In this document: positions 22,971 to 30,251 of the stretch, one piece after another | Layout of the letters: every line of letters starts with the position of its first letter | Position numbering within the stretch: position 1 is the stretch's first letter | NCBI GenBank assembly: GCA_030262715.1 | Contig: JAJSZR010000004.1 | Location: forward strand, 1 to 41,694 | Length of the DNA: 41,694 bases | Source of the DNA: Deltaproteobacteria bacterium | Lineage (GTDB): Bacteria > Desulfobacterota > Dissulfuribacteria > Dissulfuribacterales > UBA3076 | Reading direction: 5' to 3' | Notes under the pieces: generated by a model | Seen by the model: the letters and a program-made list of their open reading frames with translations, nothing else | The model's database searches: none | What the model was told of the DNA's origin: nothing | Program-made: the position numbers and the translations under genes

Positions 22971-23409
22971 AACGATTACCATCTTTAATCCGGAAAAGGT
23001 TAGAGGTGGAAATAACACTGAAATACAAAAATATGTCGGCTCAGAAGCCTGCAAGCCCTGTCATCAAAAGGAATATAGGAGTTTTACCAAATATGCAAAG
23101 AAGAGCAGTTCGTTCGAGAGCATTCAAAGGGTGAAAAAGGGCCTTACCGGGGAAGAAATCAAAAAGTGTTATTTCTGTCATACAACGGGATATGGTAAAC
23201 CGGGCGGCTTTGTCAGTATTGAGAAGACCCCTCATTTAAAGAACGCAGGCTGTGAAGTATGCCATGGCCCTGGCGAAATACATGTCAGGACGCAGCGCGC
23301 TCAGGATATCAAGATGAATCTCACAATGAAAGATTGCGAGGAGTGTCACATATCAGAGAGGGTCAAGGCCTTCAGGTACAAGCCCTTGATTCATGGAGGC
23401 GCGCATTAG
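22936..23409 (+). CDS. Secreted tetraheme cytochrome c (c554-like)
   Basis: A 157-residue protein with a signal peptide (RYFLAVFTAILTITIF) and four CxxCH motifs: CKPCH, CYFCH, CEVCH and CEECH. It is paralogous to the cytochrome at 19219-19659: both have YVG-(M/S)-x-x-C, TTG(F/Y)GKxGGFVS(V/I)EKTP before heme 3, and a CxxCHGP heme. The following sensor kinase gene starts 33 nt later. The protein probably works in the periplasm as the electron partner or redox reporter of that kinase. The start ATG follows TTAGG, a weak ribosome site, and lies within a possible RNA switch. Confidence 0.88.
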   Translation: MRYFLAVFTAILTITIFNPEKVRGGNNTEIQKYVGSEACKPCHQKEYRSFTKYAKKSSSFESIQRVKKGLTGEEIKKCYFCHTTGYGKPGGFVSIEKTPHLKNAGCEVCHGPGEIHVRTQRAQDIKMNLTMKDCEECHISERVKAFRYKPLIHGGAH

Positions 23410-23442
23410 CGGTCCCGATAGGCACGCATTGTTGAGGACAGG

Positions 23443-26139
23443 ATGTTTGGTTTTATAAGAAAGAGTTTTGCAAACAAGATAATGGCTACTGTAATAATCA
23501 GCATAGCTCTGGTTATGATGGCTGAAATTGTCTTGAGAATATACTTTGGGACAAGAGACAGAATGGAGTTGGTGAAAACTCTTAATTTAGACGTGTCTGA
23601 ATCGATCTATTCCGGCATAACATATCCAATGCATATTGGAAATAGTGAGGCTGTCAAGATGGTCTTGTCCGATGTTCGGACAAAGATGGGAAACGTCGAG
23701 GCATGGATATGCGATTTTGATCAAGAGATAACCTGGTCCACACACGAGGAAAGGGTAAAGACCAGGGTTGCGGATTCTATTTCCGATGAGGAGGCCTTGG
23801 CGGCCCTAACCAAGACATTGGGCTCAGGAGTGAGACAAGAGAAGGCATTTGTAGAAGAACTTGCTGGAAGAAAAGTCCTTATTACCATCCATCCCATTTT
23901 GAATCACAAAGACTGCCATCACTGCCATGGCTCTTCAAGGAAAGTTCTCGGTGGCATGATAATAGGAACGGATGTTGAGCATGCTTACATGACGGTCGCT
24001 GCTGCCAGGAACAGGACTATGTTGATAAGTGTTATTGGAATATCGATTATCATTGCCATAATTTATGTGATGGTGACCAGATTCATCAGGCGCCCTGTGG
24101 AGGATTTGGCTGACAAGGCAAAGAGGTTTGCAGAGGGCGATACATCTGTTTCAGTAGACATAAAGTCAGAGGATGAAATAGGCGTACTGGGCAGCTCATT
24201 TAACTATATGATTCAAAGGGCATCTCAATTCAGCAAAAGACTTGAAAGTGAGGTTGCGAAAAAAACCGACTTGTTAAACGAAAGGACCAATCTTATAGCA
24301 CTATTGGAAAAAGCAAACACCCAACTCAGGGAACTTGACAAACTAAAATCTACGTTCTTGGCGAATATGTCTCATGAGCTAAGGACACCGATGAATTCTA
24401 TTATCGGATATTCAGATTTGCTGATAGACGGAGTTGACGGACCAATCAACGAGGAACAGGAAAAGAGCCTTAGCAGAATTTCCAATAATGCCAGGCACCT
24501 CTTGCAATTGTTAAATGATCTTCTTGATCTCTCTAAGATAGAAGCAGGAAAAACCGAGTTAGAAGCAGAACAATTCAATCTAAAAGGACTCATTGATTCA
24601 GTAGTTCCCATGTTTGAGGGAATGATAACCCAAAGAGGTCTTTCCTTTGATTTTGATATCGATGAGAATCTGCCTTTAGTCTATGGCGATAAGAATAAGA
24701 TCAAGCATGTTTTAATGAACCTGCTGTCCAATGCGACCAAGTTTACCGATGAGGGAGGCATAACCATCCGTGCCAGGACATCCGATCGCGGCATTCATCG
24801 ACTTGGCGAGCCTCCTATATTTGCAGAGGTCTGTATAGAGGATACAGGTATTGGGATAAATGATGAGGATCTCGGTAAGATTTTTGACAAGTTCGTGCAG
24901 GCTGACCTTTCTACTGTCCGCCAATATGAAGGGACCGGCCTGGGGCTCAGTATTGCGAGGGGGTTGATTGCATTGCACAACGGTATGATCTGGGCCACGA
25001 GCAAGTATGGCAAGGGAAGTCAATTCTATTTCACCATTCCTCTCGGAAAAGAGGTACTCGAAGCTACAACTAAGCCGATCATAGAATTACGAGTGGCTGA
25101 CGACTTGGCTGAGCACTTCGGTGTGCCTGTCGAGACCTTTTTGAAGGACCCCGAATATGCCGGCAAACCGGTAAGGTGTCACGAATACATCCATTGCGGA
25201 CAGTCTGACTGCCCGGCCCATGACAGTGAAGAAAGACGTTGCTGGCTCATTCTTGGGACACATTGCGGAGGACTGAAAATCAGTACCTATCCGGAGAAAG
25301 TTGATTTTTGCAAAGATTGTAAGGTCATACAGAAACTGGTGCTTGAGTCACAGGGGTTAAAATCCGCTGAGGCAGAGCCGTTGACTGTAGAGGACATCTC
25401 TCGAAAGAGGGTCTTGGCAATAGATGACAACCCGGACGCCATTGATATCATCAGGAAATCTTTAGGAGAGGACTACAAAATAGTAGGTCTTCTCAGCGGG
25501 GAGAAGGCAGTTGAAAAGGCTATAGAGACGAAACCGGTAGCCATTACTCTGGATATCATGATGCCGAAAAAGGACGGATGGCAGGTGCTGCGGGAGCTTA
25601 AAAGTGCGCCAGAGACCCGGGATATCCCGGTAATTGTCCTTTCAATTGTGGATAATAAAAAACTGGGGTTCAGTCTGGGTGCTGCGGAATATATGGTGAA
25701 GCCGCTAGAGCATAATTTTCTCCTCAGAAAAATAAGAGATCTGGAAAAAATGGGCAAAATACAGCGGGCACTTGTAGTAGATAGTGAAACGGATACGGTA
25801 TCGCTGACCGAGAATACACTACAAGAAATCGGGTGTCAGGTAAAGACAGCCTATAACAGCCAGGATGCAGTCAAGTTGATACAGACTTTTGTGCCTGATC
25901 TGATCATCCTTAATTTGACAATGCCCAAGGTGAATGATTTTGATGTAATCGAGTATATAAAGACAGAAAAGAGTGCAAAGAAGATCCCTCTTATTCTTGT
26001 TACTAAGAGGGATTTGAGTGAGAAAGAGAAAGAAGATCTGGACGGTAGGATACGAGGTATATTAAACAAAATGATGCTTAAAGAAGAAGATTTCCCACAA
26101 GAGCTCAAAGATAGAATTGATAAGATAAAGAGTGCCTGA
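23443..26139 (+). CDS. Heme-sensor hybrid histidine kinase with two-CW cluster and two receivers
   Basis: An 898-residue protein. In order: TM1 (~13-33), periplasmic domain with one heme motif CHHCH (158-162), TM2 (~191-211), HAMP (~212-264), coiled coil, HisKA (H311 in MSHELRTPMNSI), HATPase (NLLSNATKF, DTGIGI, GTGLGLSIA), a cysteine-rich two-CW-like block (~575-630; CHEYIHCGQSDCPAH to CKDCK), a canonical receiver (DD in AIDDNPD, Asp in TLDIMMPKKDG, Lys in MVKPLE) and a second degenerate receiver in which the phospho-acceptor Asp is Asn (LIILNLTMPKVND) and the acidic pair is DS. It likely senses periplasmic redox state and relays through the first receiver. Coupled genes downstream encode further receivers. 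Confidence 0.93.
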   Translation: MFGFIRKSFANKIMATVIISIALVMMAEIVLRIYFGTRDRMELVKTLNLDVSESIYSGITYPMHIGNSEAVKMVLSDVRTKMGNVEAWICDFDQEITWSTHEERVKTRVADSISDEEALAALTKTLGSGVRQEKAFVEELAGRKVLITIHPILNHKDCHHCHGSSRKVLGGMIIGTDVEHAYMTVAAARNRTMLISVIGISIIIAIIYVMVTRFIRRPVEDLADKAKRFAEGDTSVSVDIKSEDEIGVLGSSFNYMIQRASQFSKRLESEVAKKTDLLNERTNLIALLEKANTQLRELDKLKSTFLANMSHELRTPMNSIIGYSDLLIDGVDGPINEEQEKSLSRISNNARHLLQLLNDLLDLSKIEAGKTELEAEQFNLKGLIDSVVPMFEGMITQRGLSFDFDIDENLPLVYGDKNKIKHVLMNLLSNATKFTDEGGITIRARTSDRGIHRLGEPPIFAEVCIEDTGIGINDEDLGKIFDKFVQADLSTVRQYEGTGLGLSIARGLIALHNGMIWATSKYGKGSQFYFTIPLGKEVLEATTKPIIELRVADDLAEHFGVPVETFLKDPEYAGKPVRCHEYIHCGQSDCPAHDSEERRCWLILGTHCGGLKISTYPEKVDFCKDCKVIQKLVLESQGLKSAEAEPLTVEDISRKRVLAIDDNPDAIDIIRKSLGEDYKIVGLLSGEKAVEKAIETKPVAITLDIMMPKKDGWQVLRELKSAPETRDIPVIVLSIVDNKKLGFSLGAAEYMVKPLEHNFLLRKIRDLEKMGKIQRALVVDSETDTVSLTENTLQEIGCQVKTAYNSQDAVKLIQTFVPDLIILNLTMPKVNDFDVIEYIKTEKSAKKIPLILVTKRDLSEKEKEDLDGRIRGILNKMMLKEEDFPQELKDRIDKIKSA

Positions 26140-26153
26140 CAAACGGGGATGAC

Positions 26154-26549
26154 ATGAAAGAAACAGAGAAGATTTCCGGGAAAAAACTGCTGATAGTTGA
26201 GGACAACGAGGATAGTCGGGAGCTGGTAATCAAGATTTTAAAAAACCGGGATTATCAGATAATTGAAGCTGTTGATGGAGAAGACGGCCTGGAAAAGGCG
26301 ATTGCGGAACAGCCGGATATTATTCTTCTGGATATCGCACTTCCGAAAATGGGAGGTTATGAGGTTGCGAAAAATCTGAGGCTTCGAGAGGAGTTTAAGC
26401 ATACCTCGATAATTGCATTGACCGCACATGCAATGAAAGGAGACGAGGAAAAGGCTTTGCAGGCCGGGTTTAATGGGTATATATCAAAACCGATAAATGT
26501 CCGCGAGCTGCCGGAGCAGATAGAATACTACGCAAAAAAAACCATATAG
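26154..26549 (+). CDS. Stand-alone response regulator receiver
   Basis: A 131-residue single receiver with ten charged N-terminal residues. The acidic pair is in VEDNEDS, the phospho-acceptor Asp in LLDIALPKMGG, the Thr in ALTAHAMKGDEEKAL and the Lys in YISKPI, close to the receivers used in phosphorelays of hybrid kinases. It begins 14 nt after the hybrid kinase and 9 nt before the next gene, so it belongs to the same operon. Confidence 0.92.
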   Translation: MKETEKISGKKLLIVEDNEDSRELVIKILKNRDYQIIEAVDGEDGLEKAIAEQPDIILLDIALPKMGGYEVAKNLRLREEFKHTSIIALTAHAMKGDEEKALQAGFNGYISKPINVRELPEQIEYYAKKTI

Positions 26550-26558
26550 GTTATTCAG

Positions 26559-27629
26559 GTGGACAAGAACAAGATCCTGATTGTTGAGGATAACGTAGAT
26601 ACCGTGGATCTCTTGAGGAAGAGGCTCCGCGCTGACGGGTACGACACTGCTGAGGCATACGACGGCGAAGAAGGCCTCAAGAGGGTTGCTGAATACGAGC
26701 CGGATCTGATTGTGCTGGATATTATGATGCCTAAACTGGATGGGTTTGAGGTATGCAAGAGACTCAAGGAGGATGAAAGCACCCGCTACATACCTGTCCT
26801 CATGCTCACTGCCAAAGGCGATGTTGACAGCACTGTCAAAGGTCTCGATGTCGGTGGGGATGATTATCTGGCCAAGCCCTTTGATTATAAAGAGCTTATT
26901 GCAAGGATACGGTCATTGCTCAGCATAAAGAAAGAGCGAGAGAAGTTGCTGGAGGAGGAGAAATCAGAGGCATTAGAAAAGATGATGGATCAAGTAGCGC
27001 ATGAGATAAGGAACCCTCTTGTTACTATAGGAGGGTTTGCGCGAAGGATCTCTGAATCCCTTTCTGAGGGTGATCCAAACAGAAAATATCTGGAATTGAT
27101 TGTACAAAATGTTGAGACCCTGGAACACATGATAAAGAAGCTCATTGAGCTGAAGACCACTGTAATATCTTATCGAGAGCCGGCAGATCTCAATGAGATC
27201 ATTGTCGAAGTCATTGAAGAATTCAAACCTGCGGTTGAAGAAAATCACATAGATGTAAAAACGGAGTTAATGAAAAATCCTCCCGATATTTCTGTTGATA
27301 GAGAACAAATTAAGGCGGCGTTTGCCCATCTTATTGAGAACGCAATTGAAGCAATGCGAAATAAGCAGCGCATTCTGAAAATTGGCAGCCGTGTCAGTGA
27401 GGGATATATAGAGATCAAGGTCTCCGATACAGGGGTTGGTATCCCAAAAGACAAACTGAAAAATATCCTGGACCCTTTCTTTACTTCAAAGATCCATGCC
27501 GGGCTCGGCCTGACTTATGCGCTCAAGATCATTCAGGCCCACAGGGGCACGATCTCAGTGGAAAGCGAACTAGGCAAGGGATCTGCCTTTACGATTAGGC
27601 TACCTGTGAAGAGACCTGGCAGCCATTAA
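26559..27629 (+). CDS. Receiver-histidine kinase hybrid
   Basis: A 356-residue cytoplasmic protein: receiver (1-120; phospho-acceptor in VLDIMMPKLDG, Lys in YLAKPFDYKE), short coiled coil (KKEREKLLEEEKSEALEKM), HisKA with the His in VAHEIRNPLVTIGGF, and HATPase (HLIENAIEAM, DTGVGIP, FFTSKIHAGLGLTYALK). The G2 box reads AGLGLTYA rather than GTGLGLxI, a mild variant. It lacks a PAS domain, unlike the analogous receiver-kinase at 15725-17251. GTG start at 26559. It is the last gene of the second heme-kinase operon; no clear terminator follows before the tRNA on the other strand. Confidence 0.9.
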   Translation: MDKNKILIVEDNVDTVDLLRKRLRADGYDTAEAYDGEEGLKRVAEYEPDLIVLDIMMPKLDGFEVCKRLKEDESTRYIPVLMLTAKGDVDSTVKGLDVGGDDYLAKPFDYKELIARIRSLLSIKKEREKLLEEEKSEALEKMMDQVAHEIRNPLVTIGGFARRISESLSEGDPNRKYLELIVQNVETLEHMIKKLIELKTTVISYREPADLNEIIVEVIEEFKPAVEENHIDVKTELMKNPPDISVDREQIKAAFAHLIENAIEAMRNKQRILKIGSRVSEGYIEIKVSDTGVGIPKDKLKNILDPFFTSKIHAGLGLTYALKIIQAHRGTISVESELGKGSAFTIRLPVKRPGSH

Positions 27630-27668
27630 GCTCACAAATAAGCCACTTTTCCCCGCATAGGATAAATA

Positions 27669-27754
27669 TGGTGCCGAAGGGGGGAGTCGAACCCCCACGG
27701 GTTTTGCCCACCACCCCCTCAAGATGGCGTGTCTACCTATTCCACCACTTCGGC
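27669..27754 (-). tRNA. tRNA-Leu (GAG)
   Basis: A complete class II tRNA on the minus strand. Acceptor GCCGAAG (from 27754) pairs with CTTCGGC. The D-arm is GGTGGAATAGGTAGACACG. Anticodon stem CCATC/GGTGG encloses loop TTGAGGG with anticodon GAG. A long variable arm (GTGGGCAAAACCCGT) is followed by T-arm GGGGG-TTCGACT-CCCCC. Discriminator A and an encoded CCA end at 27669. The long variable arm and GAG anticodon identify leucine. The truncated copy at 2565-2634 derives from a different isoacceptor (CAA). Confidence 0.96.
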
Positions 27755-27808
27755 AAAATACTATTTAGAGGTTTCAGGTTGAGTCGTTGATGGTGCAATG
27801 TTTTCAGG

Positions 27809-28222
27809 CTAATTTCTCTTTGGCTGGCTATCATCATCCAGGACATTTGTCTTTTCTCCCGAGCCTTGCACAGGTTCCTCAACCTCGGTTACTGGTGCAG
27901 GAGTAGTTTCAACAGGTTCAGGAATTACAGTCGTAACAGGTTCAGTAGTTACAGGACTGGTAGTTACCTGCACGTCCTGCATTACCGAGTCCTCAACCTT
28001 GTGAGCTGACAAATAAGTGAGAACAAGAGAAGAAACCATAAAGACTACGGCCAGTCCTGTAGTGAGTTTGTGCAGGAAGGAGGCCGGTCCTGCGCTGCCA
28101 AAGATGGTATCACTAGACCCGAATACAGCACCTATCTCAGCCCCTTTGCCTTGCTGGAGCAAGACAGTAAGAACCAAGAGGACACATGTAATAATGTGGA
28201 CTACTATTAATACAGAGTACAA
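27809..28222 (-). CDS. secG: Protein translocase subunit SecG
   Basis: A 137-residue SecG. The first helix (VLIVVHIITCVLLVLTVLLQQG) leads into the family signature QGKGAEIGAVFGSSDTIFGSAGPASFLHK, then the second helix (LTTGLAVVFMVSSLVLTYL). The last ~60 residues are a Thr/Pro/Val/Glu-rich low-complexity tail (repeats of PVTT and PVETTP type) typical of deltaproteobacterial SecG. It joins SecYE in the inner-membrane export channel. Start is TTG at 28222 with AAAGGA ~7 nt upstream. It follows tpiA by 27 nt, a common secG neighbourhood. Confidence 0.94.
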   Translation of the reverse strand: MYSVLIVVHIITCVLLVLTVLLQQGKGAEIGAVFGSSDTIFGSAGPASFLHKLTTGLAVVFMVSSLVLTYLSAHKVEDSVMQDVQVTTSPVTTEPVTTVIPEPVETTPAPVTEVEEPVQGSGEKTNVLDDDSQPKRN

Positions 28223-28249
28223 AACATATCCTTTAAGCCGGTCCTTTAG

Positions 28250-29023
28250 TTAACCGATGCGGCAACTGGCGATCTGAGCAAAGCTCCCGGGTTTGAGAGA
28301 TGCACCGCCAACAAGTGCTCCGTCCACATCGGGGAGCGCCATTAATTCATTGACATTTTCCGGTTTAACCGAACCACCATACAATATTCGAATTTGCCCT
28401 GCAATACCGGAATCGAAACGACCGGTCAGCCAGGATCGTATATAAATATGGGTATCCTGTGCCTGATCCGGGGTAGCTGTCTTACCCGTACCGATTGCCC
28501 ATACAGGTTCATAGGCAACTACTACTTTGCCTGCCTTTTCGCTACCTACATCTGAAAAGCCTGTGGATAACTGCTTTTCAAGTATCTCATGCGTAAGTCC
28601 GGCTTCTCTCTCTTCCAACTTTTCTCCGATGCATAGGATTGGAAGCAAGTCATTTTCCAGGGCAGACTTGACCTTTAAGGCAATAAGGCTATTTTTTTCT
28701 CCGAAAATGTGCCTGCGCTCTGAGTGCCCGAGGATTACCCACTTGACTCCGAATTCCTTGAGCATGATCGGTGATATTTCACCGGTGAAGCCACCCTTTT
28801 GCTCAAAGTACATGTTTTGAGCTGCCAGTGTCACAAATTCGCTTTTCTTTATGATTTCACCGGCTGCTGAAAGGGCGGTAAACGGAGGTGCAATTACTAC
28901 CTCTCTTTCTGGCAGGTTATTCACTAGAGGCAAAAAGACATCAAGGAATTCACGGGTCTCGGCCACGGTTTTGTACATCTTCCAGTTAGCTGCCAAAACA
29001 GGTTTCCTCTTCAAGTTATTCAT
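28250..29023 (-). CDS. tpiA: Triosephosphate isomerase
   Basis: A 257-residue TIM-barrel enzyme interconverting dihydroxyacetone phosphate and glyceraldehyde 3-phosphate. Catalytic residues are visible: Lys in AANWKMYK (~15), His in VILGHSERR (~100), Glu in VVAYEPVWAIGTGK (~170), and the phosphate loops YGGSVKPEN and VDGALVGGASL. Length and motifs are normal. The ATG overlaps the pgk stop (ATGA), so the two are translationally coupled. Confidence 0.97.
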   Translation of the reverse strand: MNNLKRKPVLAANWKMYKTVAETREFLDVFLPLVNNLPEREVVIAPPFTALSAAGEIIKKSEFVTLAAQNMYFEQKGGFTGEISPIMLKEFGVKWVILGHSERRHIFGEKNSLIALKVKSALENDLLPILCIGEKLEEREAGLTHEILEKQLSTGFSDVGSEKAGKVVVAYEPVWAIGTGKTATPDQAQDTHIYIRSWLTGRFDSGIAGQIRILYGGSVKPENVNELMALPDVDGALVGGASLKPGSFAQIASCRIG

Positions 29024-30213
29024 TTTTTACTGCACTCCTCAAGTGCCGTTATGCCCGGCAATTTTTTTCCTTCCAAAAGGTTGAGAAACGCCCCCCCACC
29101 TGTGGACATGTAAGATATGTTTTCTACTTCACCGGCTCTGTGGATGGCCAGATCAGTATCTCCTCCGCCTACAATACTGAGGGCCTGACTATTGCCGACT
29201 GCATGCGCCAGGGCCATCGTACCCTGGCTAAAGGGGTCGAGCTCAAAGGCCCCCATTGGGCCATTCCATACTATGGTTTTGACATTGTAAAGGGCTTCAC
29301 TGAAAAGATTTACTGTTGCGGGCCCTATGTCCAATGCCATCCAATCATCAAGAATTTCCTGGGTTGGCACGATCCTGGTCTCGGCGTTTGCGTCAAGATC
29401 CTGTGCTATGATGCAGTCAACAGGAAGATAGAATTTGATACCTTTGTCTTTTACCTGATTAATTAAGGCCTTGGCCGTGTCTACCAGCTCTTTCTCAGTG
29501 AGGGATTTTCCTATGTCAAGGCCTTGAGCTGTCAGGAACGTATTGGCCATGGCCCCGCCAACTATCAGCTTATCCACCCGGTTCAGTATATTTTTAATGG
29601 CTCCCAGCTTGCCGGATATCTTGGCCCCACCCAGGATGGCCACCAGAGGCCTTGCAGGCTCTTCCATGGCCTTTTTGAAGTACAACAGTTCTTGCTTTAT
29701 AAGGAAACCGGCTGCACACTTTTTAACCAGGCCGGGTACCCCGGTTACTGAGGCATGGGACCTGTGTGATACTGCAAAGGCATCATTTATATACACATCG
29801 GCCATTCTTGCCAAAGCTTCTGCAAAGCCGGGGTTGTTTTTTGTTTCTCCTTGATGATACCTGAGGTTTTCAAGTAGCAGCACTTCTCCGTCTGACATGG
29901 AGCTGGCCTGGTTCTCCACTTCTACTCCAATACAGTCCGGGGCCAGAGATACCTCCTTGCCTATCAGTTCTCCAAGACGCCTGGCCACTGGCCTCAGGCT
30001 GAATTTTTCTATCCTCTGTCCTTTTGGGCGGCCAAGATGCGAGCAGAGTATCAGCCGTGCTCCAGCCTCTCTGGCGTGACGTATGCTTGGCAGGGCCGCC
30101 CTGATGCGGTTGTCGTCTGTGATATTACCGGAATCGTCCAGAGGGATATTGAAGTCCGTCCTCATCAGGACCCTTTGGCCTTTTAGTGAAATTTCGTCTA
30201 TGTATTTAATCAT
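29020..30213 (-). CDS. pgk: Phosphoglycerate kinase
   Basis: A 397-residue enzyme transferring phosphate between 1,3-bisphosphoglycerate and ADP. It shows the signature VLMRTDFNIPLDDSGNITDDNRI, the SHLGRPKG substrate loop, LLENLRYHQGE, a mid-protein GGAKISGKLG, the nucleotide motif NGPMGAFE, and C-terminal SIVGGGDTD and STGGGAFL. Length is typical. It is followed by tpiA (overlapping) and preceded by the 1425-aa dikinase-like gene 38 nt away, in a gap-X-pgk-tpiA-secG cluster. Confidence 0.97.
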   Translation of the reverse strand: MIKYIDEISLKGQRVLMRTDFNIPLDDSGNITDDNRIRAALPSIRHAREAGARLILCSHLGRPKGQRIEKFSLRPVARRLGELIGKEVSLAPDCIGVEVENQASSMSDGEVLLLENLRYHQGETKNNPGFAEALARMADVYINDAFAVSHRSHASVTGVPGLVKKCAAGFLIKQELLYFKKAMEEPARPLVAILGGAKISGKLGAIKNILNRVDKLIVGGAMANTFLTAQGLDIGKSLTEKELVDTAKALINQVKDKGIKFYLPVDCIIAQDLDANAETRIVPTQEILDDWMALDIGPATVNLFSEALYNVKTIVWNGPMGAFELDPFSQGTMALAHAVGNSQALSIVGGGDTDLAIHRAGEVENISYMSTGGGAFLNLLEGKKLPGITALEECSKK

Positions 30214-30251
30214 GACCGTATCTATCCTTACAAATCCCTATATCTAAATTT

